Positions 26,389 to 35,005 of a stretch of 64,000 nucleotides of DNA are shown here, one piece after another (the first letter of the stretch is position 1; each line of letters begins with the position of its first letter). The translations under genes were made by a program, and so were the position numbers. A model generated the notes under the pieces. That model did no database searches and was not told the origin of the DNA. It saw only the letters and a program-made list of their open reading frames with translations. This DNA comes from an uncultured Tateyamaria sp. (lineage in GTDB: Bacteria > Pseudomonadota > Alphaproteobacteria > Rhodobacterales > Rhodobacteraceae), in contig CANMVD010000001.1 of NCBI GenBank assembly GCA_947501275.1, forward strand, positions 372,001 through 436,000. Direction: 5' to 3'.

Positions 26389-27558
26389 ATGCGCACTCAA
26401 ATTGTTATCATAGGCGGCGGGCCGTCCGGCATGTTGCTTGGACAATTGCTGGCGCGCGCCGGGATCGATGCAGTCGTTCTTGAACGCAAGACGCGTGAAT
26501 ATGTTCTGGGTCGGATACGGGCGGGTGTGCTTGAGCGAGGCTTGGTCAACCTTTTGGAACAAGCGGGTGTGGGGGCACGGATGAAAGCCGAAGGCTTTGT
26601 TCATGACGGCACGCTCATCGCTTATGACAACGACATGTTCCGCGTCGACTTTGCTGCCCTGACGGGTCAAACAGTGTTGGTTTATGGCCAAACCGAAGTG
26701 ACCCGTGATCTTTATGGTGCGCGCGAGGCGATTGGGGGCGACACCCGCTTTGAAGTGGACGGCGTTGTTATCCATGATGCGGGTACAGAAAGCCCCTTTG
26801 TCACCTACGAACAGCATGGTGCACAACATCGGATTGATTGCGATTTTGTTGCAGGGTGCGATGGATTTCATGGCGTAAGCCGCAAAACCATCCCTGTGTC
26901 AGTCCGCTCTGAGTTCGAAAAAGTATATCCGTTTGGCTGGCTGGGAATCCTGTCGGAAACCCCGCCCGTAAATGACGAATTGATTTATGCCAATTCGGAT
27001 CGTGGATTTGCCCTGTGCTCGATGCGCAACGCTGCCCTGAGCCGGTATTACATTCAGTGCGACACCGGTGACGATCCCGTCCGGTGGAGCGATGATGCCT
27101 TTTGGGACGAATTGCGCCGCCGTATTCCGCCACAGGCGGCTGAGGCTCTTGTCACCGGACCCAGTATCGAAAAATCAATCGCCCCCCTGCGCAGTTTCGT
27201 GACAGAGCCGATGCGGTGGGGCCGCTTGTTCCTGTGCGGAGATGCAGCTCATATCGTCCCGCCCACAGGTGCCAAAGGCCTGAATACGGCCGCCTCTGAT
27301 GTGCACTATCTGTATCAAGGTCTGCACCAGTTTTACGGTGAAGGCGACCCAGAAGGCATTGATCGGTATTCCGAGCGTGCCCTGGCGCGCGTGTGGAAAG
27401 CCGAGCGGTTCAGTTGGTGGTTCTCGACTCTCATGCATCACTATCCCGGTCAGTCCGCGTTTGACAAAAAGATGCAACTGGCGGAGCTCGCATTTCTGAG
27501 ATCCAGCCCGGAAGCACAGGCCGCCATGGCGCAGAACTACGTGGGACTGCCATACTAG
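26389..27558 (+). CDS. pobA: 4-hydroxybenzoate 3-monooxygenase PobA
   Basis: A flavoprotein monooxygenase of 389 residues that converts 4-hydroxybenzoate to protocatechuate with NADPH and O2. It matches the Pseudomonas enzyme along its length: IIGGGPSGMLLGQLLARAGID at the N-terminus, VLGRIRAGVLERGLVNLL (substrate-side), YGQTEVTRDLYGAREA, GCDGFHGVSR (the DG motif), YPFGWLGILSETPPVNDELIYAN, LFLCGDAAHIVPPTGAKGLN and the terminal ENYVGLPY-like QNYVGLPY. It starts 68 bases after the FAD/GcvT gene. No pca genes are visible, so the protocatechuate branch lies elsewhere. Confidence 0.95.
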   Translation: MRTQIVIIGGGPSGMLLGQLLARAGIDAVVLERKTREYVLGRIRAGVLERGLVNLLEQAGVGARMKAEGFVHDGTLIAYDNDMFRVDFAALTGQTVLVYGQTEVTRDLYGAREAIGGDTRFEVDGVVIHDAGTESPFVTYEQHGAQHRIDCDFVAGCDGFHGVSRKTIPVSVRSEFEKVYPFGWLGILSETPPVNDELIYANSDRGFALCSMRNAALSRYYIQCDTGDDPVRWSDDAFWDELRRRIPPQAAEALVTGPSIEKSIAPLRSFVTEPMRWGRLFLCGDAAHIVPPTGAKGLNTAASDVHYLYQGLHQFYGEGDPEGIDRYSERALARVWKAERFSWWFSTLMHHYPGQSAFDKKMQLAELAFLRSSPEAQAAMAQNYVGLPY

Positions 27559-27900
27559 GCTGCGCCCGAGACTGAGTTTCAATCGACCAGGTTTTACGCT
27601 TGTCGGCAATGCCGTCTGGACGTCACGAGAAAGGTTTGTGGATCGGCCTTGATACTCACCGTCCACACATCATGCCCGAAAGGCTCCAGTGGGCAATGAA
27701 TCCCCGCCGCGTCCTGGGGCCCTGCAGCCTAATGCTCCGTGATCCGTAGCCGGTCGTGCGGACCAAATGGAAGAGGTGCGCCGAGACCTGCAACTATGAC
27801 TCTCGCGTTGGGCCGTATTCTGCCAAACGGTATCAACGTGAGATTGAAATGCTTGACTTGAGCATGTCGCTGGCGCTACTTCCTCCGCAATGACGCTTAT
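27559..27900. other. Intergenic region without a supported gene
   Basis: About 340 bases between pobA and the possible leader ORF. Short open frames on either strand have no ribosome-binding sites or recognisable domains. A TTGACT hexamer at 27853-27858 is a possible -35 element for the downstream unit, but its -10 partner (about 17 bases on) is a poor match. Confidence 0.3.
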
Positions 27901-27916
27901 TGCTAGGAGGGCGAAT

Positions 27917-27976
27917 ATGAATATCTGCACACGTTTCCTCCCGGGCGACCTCCGTTTCAAGGTCTCCGTATCCTGA
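27917..27976 (+). CDS. Possible leader peptide upstream of ABC exporter (19 codons)
   Basis: ATG 27917 is preceded by AGGAGGG, a stronger ribosome-binding site than most in this window, with 6-base spacing. It encodes MNICTRFLPGDLRFKVSVS and stops. A GGGCGG/CCGCCC hairpin begins 8 bases later. The arrangement suggests a translated leader controlling the exporter gene. The peptide has one Cys and no run of a single amino acid, so the sensed signal is not obvious. Confidence 0.4.
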   Translation: MNICTRFLPGDLRFKVSVS

Positions 27977-27983
27977 CAGTATC

Positions 27984-27998
27984 GGGCGGCACCCGCCC
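27984..27998 (+). promoter_or_regulatory. Hairpin following the leader ORF
   Basis: GGGCGG (27984-27989), CAC, CCGCCC (27993-27998) is a perfect 6-base stem with a 3-base loop, positioned between the possible leader peptide and the exporter start at 28081. It has no T-run, so it would act as a pause or translational control element rather than an intrinsic terminator. Confidence 0.35.
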
Positions 27999-28080
27999 AT
28001 AAAGTCAGTCGCAATCGTCCACTATCTGGGCATCCTTACATTTGAATTCAGGGCGCGGCGTCATTGTCCGCGAACGTCTT

Positions 28081-29838
28081 ATGCTCCGCATCTCCACACA
28101 TGGCGCTTTTGCGCGCGTTCTCTCTTTCGCCATTCGGCTTTGGCTGCGCAGACGCGGGCTGGTCGCGGTTTTATTGCTGCTGGTCCTGACGTCTACGACA
28201 GCGGATATTGCGATCCCTGTCGTCACAGGGCGGCTGATTTCGGCGGTGTCCGAAGTCACATCGCCATGGGGTACGTTTTGGTCGCTCCTTGGACTTGGCG
28301 CTTTGTCCATTGTGGCAAAGGTCCTCAGCTACTTTGCCATCATTGCCTTGACGATCCCGTCGATGCGCACCGCCGAGGCCGAAGCCTTTGCGCATGTGCA
28401 AAGACTGCCTGCAGACTGGCACGCCAATGCATTTGCCGGATCAACCGTCCGGCAGATCACGCGCGGGACATGGGCGCTTGACGACATGGCGGACGTCTTG
28501 TTGCTGGCGCTTTTACCCTCGACGCTGGTGTTGCTGGGCACAATCGGGACGCTTGCCGCGTTTCGGTGGGAAATCGGGCTGGTTGCCGCTTTGGGGGCAC
28601 TTTTGTTCCTTGGCCTGTCGCTTGCGCTGACGCTGTTTTGGGTTGCGCCCGCAGCCCGGTTGTCAAATGCGCAGGACAGCCGTGTCTCGGGGGCACTGGC
28701 CGACGCGATTACATCCAACGCCGTTGTGCGCGCGCACGCAGGCGAAGCGCGTGAGGACGATCGGCTGGGGCTTGTCTTGGCCAAATGGGCACACCGGACG
28801 CGGCGCACATGGCGGCGTGGAACATGGTCTGGTCTGATGCAGGACACATCGCTTTGGAGCTTGCGGGCCGCCGTGTTGGGTGGGGCGTTGATTGCATTTG
28901 TGCGTGGCCTCGCCGGGCCGGGAGAGATTGCCTATGTGGTTTCGGCCCTTGGTATGCTGGACGGCTACCTGAGGCAGATCGGCAATCACGTGCGCCAATT
29001 GCAGAAGTCGGTAAATGATGCCGAAGAATTGGTTGATCTGATGTCCGCAACGGTTGAACAGGACATCGCGCGCGGCCCGGCTGTTGTCTTGCCCCCCCGC
29101 GCCGCTGCCTTGTCTTTCGTTCACGTGGATTACGGATATGTCGGCGCCCCATCGCCCTTGTTCAACGACCTGCACGTCGACATCCCTGCCGGGCAAAAGG
29201 TAGGGCTGGTTGGGCGGTCGGGGTCCGGCAAGACGACCTTTGTCAAACTGATCCAGCGCATCCACGAGGTCAGCGACGGTGCAATCAGGCTCGGTGGTGT
29301 CGATATCGCCCAAGTGCCGCTGTCAGATCTGCGTCGCCATATCGCGCTTGTGCCTCAAGAGCCGGTCCTGTTTCACAGATCGCTGGCCGAGAACATCGCC
29401 TATGCCCGCCCCGGCGCTACTCTGGCGCAGATTGAGGAAGCGGCAGAACGTGCGGGTGCTGCCGGCTTTATTGAGCGGCTGCCCAAAGGCTTTGGCACAG
29501 CAGTCGGAGAGCGCGGCGTGAAGTTGTCGGGCGGTGAACGTCAAAGGGTCGCGATTGCCCGGGCGTTTTTGTCGGACGCCCCGGTTCTGGTAATGGACGA
29601 GGCCACCTCCTCGCTTGACTCAGAAGCTGAAGCAAAGGTCGCTGATGCGGCAGAACGGCTGATGGAAGGGCGCACAACCCTCGTGATTGCGCACAGGCTG
29701 GCAACAGTGGAACGGATGGACCGCATTCTGGTGTTCGACAGCGGGCGTATCGTCGAGGATGGCACACCAACCGAGTTGATGGCGCGCAAAGATGGTCTTT
29801 ACCGTGCACTGCGCGAGCGCCAGACCCTCGCGGCCTGA
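28081..29838 (+). CDS. ABC exporter, fused permease and ATPase
   Basis: A half-size type IV ABC exporter of 585 residues from the ATG at 28081 (an in-frame TTG lies 39 bases upstream). The N-terminal membrane domain has six helices (about residues 15-305). The ATPase domain has Walker A GRSGSGKTT (about 377-385), signature LSGGERQR (about 482-489), Walker B VLVMDEATSSLD and the H-loop VIAHRLATV. Homologues export lipids, peptides or drugs as homodimers; the cargo is unknown. It is a single-gene unit with a possible leader upstream and a strong hairpin downstream. Confidence 0.9.
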   Translation: MLRISTHGAFARVLSFAIRLWLRRRGLVAVLLLLVLTSTTADIAIPVVTGRLISAVSEVTSPWGTFWSLLGLGALSIVAKVLSYFAIIALTIPSMRTAEAEAFAHVQRLPADWHANAFAGSTVRQITRGTWALDDMADVLLLALLPSTLVLLGTIGTLAAFRWEIGLVAALGALLFLGLSLALTLFWVAPAARLSNAQDSRVSGALADAITSNAVVRAHAGEAREDDRLGLVLAKWAHRTRRTWRRGTWSGLMQDTSLWSLRAAVLGGALIAFVRGLAGPGEIAYVVSALGMLDGYLRQIGNHVRQLQKSVNDAEELVDLMSATVEQDIARGPAVVLPPRAAALSFVHVDYGYVGAPSPLFNDLHVDIPAGQKVGLVGRSGSGKTTFVKLIQRIHEVSDGAIRLGGVDIAQVPLSDLRRHIALVPQEPVLFHRSLAENIAYARPGATLAQIEEAAERAGAAGFIERLPKGFGTAVGERGVKLSGGERQRVAIARAFLSDAPVLVMDEATSSLDSEAEAKVADAAERLMEGRTTLVIAHRLATVERMDRILVFDSGRIVEDGTPTELMARKDGLYRALRERQTLAA

Positions 29839-29861
29839 AGGCTGGGCGGGATTACAAAAAC

Positions 29862-29890
29862 TCGGCGCGCGACCTCGGGCGGCGCGCCGA
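29862..29890. terminator. Hairpin between convergent ABC exporter and SLC13 genes
   Basis: Perfect 9-base arms TCGGCGCGC (29862-29870) and GCGCGCCGA (29882-29890), nested inside GGGCGG (29844-29849) and CCGCCC (29893-29898). The position between converging stop codons indicates a shared terminator even without a T-run. Confidence 0.55.
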
Positions 29891-29908
29891 TACCGCCCAC
29901 CGTCTCAC

Positions 29909-31798
29909 CTAGAAAAAGATCGACAGTCCAGTCAGCGACACGATCAAGAACAGGATCGTCATGATCCCCCCGGAGCGGACAAAATCCACAACTCTGTATC
30001 CCGCAGGCCCCATGATCAGGGCATTGACCTGATGTGTCGGGATCAAAAATGAGTTGGACGTGGAAATTGCAACCGTAAGCGCGAAAATCGCAGGATCTCC
30101 GCCCGCCGAGATTGCGATGGAAACCGCCAACGGCACCAACAAAACCGTAGCCCCGACGTTCGACATGACTAGAGTAAAGATCGTCGCCAATATGGCGATA
30201 CCAGCCTGCAAAGACCACAATGGCCAGCCATCCAGCAAAGACAGAATTTGCTCGGCTATCCAAGCCGCCGTGCCAGTATTCTGCACCGCCTGACCCAAGG
30301 GGATCAGAGAAGCCAGAAGGAAAACTGTGCTCCAACTGACCGCGTCATAGGCTTCGTCGACGGACAGCACGCGTGACAGGATCATACCCACAGCTCCTGC
30401 CAACAGACACAAGGACAGCAGCAAGTCCGAAAACAGGATAAGCCCGAGCGTCATGAGGAAGAAACCCAGCGCCCAGTTCACTTTGTTCGGGCGCAACTCT
30501 TCTTGCGGAAAGTCCGACGTCACGACGACAAAGTCGCGATCTGACTTGAGCCGGGTCAGCCGTTCCCATTGCACGTGCACCACAAGCGTGTCACCGGCTT
30601 GAAGCGGCACCGCCCCGATATGGGTGGCCACATGGTCTTCGGTTTCCACATGGCTCAGGGTCTCTTCGCCACGGTGGATCGCGAGGATCGACAAACCGTG
30701 GGTCTGACGCAGGCGCAGGTCTATAGGGGATTGTCCAATAACCGTCGATCCGGGAGGGATGACGACTTCGGCCACGCCGGATTCCGTGGCGGCGAAATCA
30801 TCGGCAAACACGTCCAGACCTGGTAAGATCTCAAGTCCGTAGGGTTCCGCGAATTCCTCTTTCAGGACCCGGCGCAGGCAGAGGATGGCCAGCCGGGCCG
30901 GAGCTTCGATCACAGTGTCTGCCATGGGCGCAATGATTTTGTGACCTTTGTAAGAGGTGCCCAGAATGTAGATGTGATGGGCCACCATGATGTCTGCGAG
31001 CGTTTGCCCGATCAAGATTGACCCTTCTGGGACCCGCACTTCAAACATATCAGCGCGCAGCCCGTAGGTGTTTTCCACATATGCCTGCATTGAGCGCGCG
31101 GCGCCCGCATCTTCGCCACGTCCACGCTGACCGGGCAAGATCCAGCGCCCCAGCAACACAAAGTAGAGCACACCGGTCAACACCAGCATCACGCCGATGG
31201 GTGTGACCGAAAACAACCCGAACGGCTGCATTTGCTGACTTGCTGGCAAAGTCTGGTTGGCCGAGGCCAGCAGATCATTCAGCAAGATCAACGGCGAAGA
31301 TCCAACCATTGTGATCGTACCACCAAGAATCGCGCAAAAGCCCATAGGCATGGCCAGACGACTCATCGGGATCTCGGTTCGCGCCGATATTCGGCTGATG
31401 ACGGGCAGAAACAGGGCCGCCGCCCCTACGTTTTGCATGAAAGAACTGATGATACCCACAGTTCCGGACACAATCGGGATAATACGGGCTTCGGTCGTTC
31501 CGCCGCGTTTCAGAATGAGGGCTGCGACCTTGGACATGAGACCCGTTTTATCCAGACCTGCCCCAATGATCATCACGGCAATGATCGAGATGACTGCATT
31601 TGACGAAAAGCCGGAAAATAGATCCGCACCGTTGGCGAGGTTCCCAAGGCCCGGCAGCGTGCTCAGACCCCCAAGGAGGACCATCACAAGGATCGCAGCC
31701 AAGTCGATGCGAATTACTTCGGATACGAACAGGAACACGGTAAATGCAAGCAATCCAAGGACTGCCATCATTTCAAAAGTCAGAACAGTGACTTCCAT
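29909..31798 (-). CDS. SLC13/DASS-family anion transporter with RCK_C domains
   Basis: The 629-residue protein has N-terminal and C-terminal transmembrane halves, each with the SLC13 pattern (SSFMQNVGAAALFLPVISRIS near residue 115, and MSNVGATVLLVPLAVSIAI near residue 550 with the SNS-like motif TSNSFLIPTHQVNAL). Between them (about 225-435) are two RCK_C/TrkA_C ligand-binding modules, for example VRVPEGSILIGQTLADI and VVIPPGSTVIGQSPIDLRLR. Such proteins carry sulfate, dicarboxylates or related anions with sodium. The gene stands alone. Confidence 0.9.
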   Translation of the reverse strand: MEVTVLTFEMMAVLGLLAFTVFLFVSEVIRIDLAAILVMVLLGGLSTLPGLGNLANGADLFSGFSSNAVISIIAVMIIGAGLDKTGLMSKVAALILKRGGTTEARIIPIVSGTVGIISSFMQNVGAAALFLPVISRISARTEIPMSRLAMPMGFCAILGGTITMVGSSPLILLNDLLASANQTLPASQQMQPFGLFSVTPIGVMLVLTGVLYFVLLGRWILPGQRGRGEDAGAARSMQAYVENTYGLRADMFEVRVPEGSILIGQTLADIMVAHHIYILGTSYKGHKIIAPMADTVIEAPARLAILCLRRVLKEEFAEPYGLEILPGLDVFADDFAATESGVAEVVIPPGSTVIGQSPIDLRLRQTHGLSILAIHRGEETLSHVETEDHVATHIGAVPLQAGDTLVVHVQWERLTRLKSDRDFVVVTSDFPQEELRPNKVNWALGFFLMTLGLILFSDLLLSLCLLAGAVGMILSRVLSVDEAYDAVSWSTVFLLASLIPLGQAVQNTGTAAWIAEQILSLLDGWPLWSLQAGIAILATIFTLVMSNVGATVLLVPLAVSIAISAGGDPAIFALTVAISTSNSFLIPTHQVNALIMGPAGYRVVDFVRSGGIMTILFLIVSLTGLSIFF

Positions 31799-31889
31799 CT
31801 TTCCTCCCCGACCAAAAGTCTAGCGGGGCATTCCCATTTCGCAAAGGTCCAATCCCGATATGATCTTAGACCAGTGCGCTTTCATGGGG

Positions 31890-31979
31890 AAACCGCGACA
31901 ACAAGGCCGCGGTTTGTACTGGAGTTTCTTAACGCCGTGCCTGCATTGGGCCGGTAGACGTCACTGACACCAATGCAGG
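31890..31979. repeat. Two inverted repeats in the intergenic region
   Basis: AAACCGCG (31890-31897) with CGCGGTTT (31908-31915), and CCTGCATTG (31940-31948) with CAATGCAGG (31971-31979), the latter with a 22-base loop. They lie between the start of the SLC13 gene and the end of the small secreted-protein gene on the same strand; the second may end the small gene's transcript. The rest of the 223-base gap holds nothing else I can see. Confidence 0.35.
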
Positions 31980-32021
31980 TTCTTAGAATGTTGCGCAGCG
32001 ACTAGCGCACAGGGACGACAA

Positions 32022-32189
32022 TCAGTCGACTTTGTATTTTGCTTCGGTCGCCTTTGTGCACATTGTCAGGAAACCACAGAAGCTGCCGGGTTCAGGAAAA
32101 GTTGTCGGCGGCATCTCGGGCATAGTCTGCGCCGGAGCACGGGCCAGACCGGCCAGAACCAAGAGTACAGCGAGAATTACAGGACGCAT
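32022..32189 (-). CDS. Very small predicted secreted protein
   Basis: From the ATG at 32189 (behind AAAGGAGA) the gene encodes 55 residues: a signal peptide MRPVILAVLLVLAGLARAPA, then a Pro/Glu-rich mature part with two cysteines (FCGFLTMCTK) that could make a disulfide or bind metal. No family is recognised. Its good ribosome-binding site and intact signal peptide argue that it is real. Confidence 0.55.
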   Translation of the reverse strand: MRPVILAVLLVLAGLARAPAQTMPEMPPTTFPEPGSFCGFLTMCTKATEAKYKVD

Positions 32190-32265
32190 CACACATCTCC
32201 TTTTTTTGAAATCGATAGTCAATTTCTATGGAGACGGTTGCCGCGTTACGCTTCGATGTTGAAAA

Positions 32266-33333
32266 TCAGTGAAGGTTTGCTGCAATCGGCGCGGATTTTT
32301 CGGAATCGGAGAACGCGCCGGACTGCACCATGCGCCTATACTCGGTAGGGCTATGACCAATTTCGGCACGAAAGGCTCGATTGAAGGGGCCGACAGATGC
32401 AAATCCGACATCATATGCGATTTCGAGCATGGTCGTGTGCATTTGGCCGGGGTCATTTAACACGGCACAGGCCGCCTCGATACGTGCGCGATTGATGAAG
32501 CTGGAAAAATTGCGATGTCCTAACCCCTGATTGATCGCACGTCTGAGCCTGTGTTCAGGCACACCTAATTTTCCTGCCAATGCGCCGATGGTCAGGCCTT
32601 CTTCGCGCCATATATCCGCATTCATCGCCGCTTGGATGCGCGAAATCAGTACCGGATTTGCAAAGCCCACATCCTTTGGCGACATTGCATCCTGACTGTC
32701 GTGCGTTTCGCCGGGCCAGCGGTTTGCATCGGGATGCAGCAACCATACTGAAAACGCCAACGTGACCAAAAGAATGCCAGCGGCCTGCGACAGAGCCAAA
32801 ATCTCGGTCCCTTCCCGCAATACACCTGTGGCCTGCCCCAATGTCAGGAACAGGGCCAAACCGGCAATGGCGGCCGCAAATCCGGGTCTCGCCTGACAGC
32901 GGCATTCCACCAGATCATCGCGCGTGGACCAAAGCGCCAACACAAACAACGCTCCGTACAAAACGACCCCCATGGGCAAGCAAAACGGGAACGCGACCGG
33001 CAGCGCCAAATGCGCATAAAGCGCCACGGATGTCGCAAGGGATGCGATCACCCAAGGCCAACGACGCCCCGGTGCATCCAGAAATATCGTAACGATCAGC
33101 CACGTCACCGCTGCCGGTGTAAAACTAGACAGCAACACAAGGTTTGAATGCAGGATGGGGTGCAGACCAAGCGGCACAATGGCCGTTGTCACAAGAAATG
33201 CCGACTTGGAGATTGCAAGCGCGGACACCGACAAGCGCCCTTCCCATCCAATTGGCGCGCGCCAAAGCAACGCAGCCAACAACAACAAGAGTGTCACAGC
33301 GCCCCCGCGCAGCGCGAGATCGAGGTAGATCAT
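32266..33333 (-). CDS. AraC-family regulator with N-terminal membrane domain
   Basis: The 355-residue protein starts at ATG 33333. Its first 210 residues contain about seven hydrophobic helices (for example GGAVTLLLLLAALLW and AAVTWLIVTIFL), and the C-terminal 100 residues are an AraC HTH pair: LTIGALAGKLGVPEHRLRRAINQGLGHRNFSSFINRARIEAA and TMLEIAYDVGFASVGPFNRAFRAEIGHSPTEYRR. Such proteins sense a signal at the membrane and bind DNA from there. Direct repeats 71-106 bases upstream of its start fit autoregulation. No obvious co-transcribed partner. Confidence 0.9.
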   Translation of the reverse strand: MIYLDLALRGGAVTLLLLLAALLWRAPIGWEGRLSVSALAISKSAFLVTTAIVPLGLHPILHSNLVLLSSFTPAAVTWLIVTIFLDAPGRRWPWVIASLATSVALYAHLALPVAFPFCLPMGVVLYGALFVLALWSTRDDLVECRCQARPGFAAAIAGLALFLTLGQATGVLREGTEILALSQAAGILLVTLAFSVWLLHPDANRWPGETHDSQDAMSPKDVGFANPVLISRIQAAMNADIWREEGLTIGALAGKLGVPEHRLRRAINQGLGHRNFSSFINRARIEAACAVLNDPGQMHTTMLEIAYDVGFASVGPFNRAFRAEIGHSPTEYRRMVQSGAFSDSEKSAPIAANLH

Positions 33334-33403
33334 GTTCAGCCCATCCAAAATTCGACGATCGGATTGCCCCCAACATAATGGGTTGAAGCGCGTTCTGCGC
33401 ATC

Positions 33404-33439
33404 GATTCTGAAATTCTATGCGCCGATTTTGAAAATCTA
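33404..33439. promoter_or_regulatory. Direct-repeat operator upstream of the AraC gene
   Basis: GATTCTGAAATTCTA (33404-33418) and GATTTTGAAAATCTA (33425-33439) match at 13 of 15 positions and are offset by 21 bases, two helical turns, as in typical AraC-family sites. They lie 71-106 bases upstream of the AraC start codon. Confidence 0.6.
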
Positions 33440-33591
33440 GCCTGAATTGGGCATTTCGTGGCGGCAGTTTTGCCCATGTGCCAAGGCTATGTGGTCTCGA
33501 CTGCATTGCATCCGCACCTGCGCGTCCTGACATCGGCCACGCTACAATGAGCGCAAACAACGAAGGACCGATCACGCGGCGAGGTGGGAAT

Positions 33592-34353
33592 TTACGGTGC
33601 CCAGAAAATGGACACCCAATTGCTTGCCCAACTTTGCCCGTCAGCGGGTGGCGTCAGGAAAACTGCACTGATCATGCATTGGGTAGCACTGGACGTGTCG
33701 GGGAAAACGCGGCCACGGTTGTCTGTATAAAGCCTTTGGTGTCTGATCCGCTTATCCGGCAAACGGCAGAACAGATCCACAGTATGGCGCGGCGCCACCC
33801 CAAGCGGCGCAAACAACGTCAGGCTGTCTTCGGAATGAACCCATTCATAATCCAGACCCAACCGCCTATCGCTGCCACGCCTGAACCCAAAGTGAACCAA
33901 CGTCTTAGAGAACCGTCTATAGGTTTCCGACAGGGTCCCATCACGCGCGCCATTCGGTGGAACCGCTGACAAAACATCCCTCGCGCCCACGTCTTGTGCG
34001 AACGCAATGAAATCCTCGACACGTGCATAGCTTAATCTGCGACCAAAGGATGCCACCGCGAGAATGTGCAGTCCGTTGCCCTCGGCTGGCAATGTCAAAT
34101 CGCCTTGCGCCAGAGGTTGCGCCTGCAACGCACGTACCGTTTCAGGACCGACCCAATACGCGGTTTCATAAGCCCGAGGCTGAAAGGGAAAGATGTCCCC
34201 TTGGAAGTGTTCCCCAACCCGTACCTGCATGGTCAGTTCCGCATCAACGGCAGGCATGGTGTTTGATGGCTCGATCCAGAATTCGTGGGCACTCAGATCA
34301 CTCACCATGGCAAGAAGCGTCAGAACCGTAGAACAGAACGCGTTACGCATCAT
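33592..34353 (-). CDS. DUF4198-like secreted protein
   Basis: A 253-residue protein with a signal peptide ending SDLSAHEFWIEPS; the HEFW start of the mature chain is characteristic of DUF4198, a family of periplasmic beta-sandwich proteins often linked to metal (nickel, cobalt) uptake or copper resistance. Beta-rich sequence continues to the C-terminus, with two cysteines near LFCRLPDKR and TQCMISAV. It overlaps the end of the anti-sigma gene by 11 bases, so it is the last gene of the gspG...gspD-sigma-anti-sigma operon and may be a target or accessory of that system. Confidence 0.75.
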   Translation of the reverse strand: MMRNAFCSTVLTLLAMVSDLSAHEFWIEPSNTMPAVDAELTMQVRVGEHFQGDIFPFQPRAYETAYWVGPETVRALQAQPLAQGDLTLPAEGNGLHILAVASFGRRLSYARVEDFIAFAQDVGARDVLSAVPPNGARDGTLSETYRRFSKTLVHFGFRRGSDRRLGLDYEWVHSEDSLTLFAPLGVAPRHTVDLFCRLPDKRIRHQRLYTDNRGRVFPDTSSATQCMISAVFLTPPADGQSWASNWVSIFWAP

Positions 34354-35005
34354 TCAGTGTTCCAACAGCAAGAACAGGCCCGGTGGGCGCTCCGGTGGGA
34401 GAGCCACCAAGCGGCTCAAGGCTGACGGCGAGCACCGCCCCTGCCCGAAGCTGTGCGTTCTCAAGTGGTGACAACTGCCCTGCCTGCATGAACGTCCCGA
34501 GCGAGCGCGGAGTACCCCCATCCGGGATCAGCCACAGTTCAAATGTCCGCTCGGCGACACGTTCACCTGCGGTCAATGCAATCTCAACCTCTGCGTCTGC
34601 ATCATCCATGGAGACAACAAACCGATAAGGGCTCTCAGTGCTTTCAAGTTGGGCCACCAGTGAGGGCGCATTGCCTACACCCAGAGAAAGTGACCCAATG
34701 ACAATTGCCACCATCAGAACCGCAGCGACCAACCCGGACCAGATCCACCAGCGCGACTGCGTTTTTGCGGTTGCAAAGAGCCGTTGGTCGATAACTGCCT
34801 TGACCTGCGGGGACGGTTGCATACTTCCGTAATCTTCGTTGAGGCCAGCAAAATAGTTCTCCCAGGTGTCGACCTGAGCAGTGAATCCCTGATCAGTGCG
34901 CAACCGATCTTTGACCGCCGCGCGCTCCGGGCCGGATAGCAAACCCACGACGTATTCCGCCGCCAGAACTCCATCATCATCGTTTGGTGTTGGTCTCTGC
35001 GTCAT
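34343..35005 (-). CDS. RskA-type anti-sigma factor
   Basis: Starting at the ATG at 35005 (ATGA overlap with the sigma gene), the protein has 220 residues: an N-terminal cytoplasmic anti-sigma domain (DDDGVLAAEYVVGLLSGPERAAVKDRL, residues 9-35), one membrane helix (about 87-109), and a periplasmic RskA domain ending AVSLEPLGGSPTGAPTGPVL. RskA proteins hold an ECF sigma of the SigK group at the membrane and release it after proteolysis. The overlap with the sigma gene fits a stoichiometric pair. Confidence 0.9.
   Translation of the reverse strand: MTQRPTPNDDDGVLAAEYVVGLLSGPERAAVKDRLRTDQGFTAQVDTWENYFAGLNEDYGSMQPSPQVKAVIDQRLFATAKTQSRWWIWSGLVAAVLMVAIVIGSLSLGVGNAPSLVAQLESTESPYRFVVSMDDADAEVEIALTAGERVAERTFELWLIPDGGTPRSLGTFMQAGQLSPLENAQLRAGAVLAVSLEPLGGSPTGAPTGPVLAVGTLNDA

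Noticed and set aside
27670-28014. Minus-strand open frame of 114 codons in the pobA-exporter gap
   Set aside because: No signal peptide, ribosome-binding site or recognisable motif; low-complexity arginine/serine content is typical of chance frames in GC-rich DNA.
33478-33969. Plus-strand frame of 163 codons opposite the DUF4198 gene
   Set aside because: It overlaps a gene with a signal peptide and family start motif on the other strand and has cysteine/arginine-rich noise composition.
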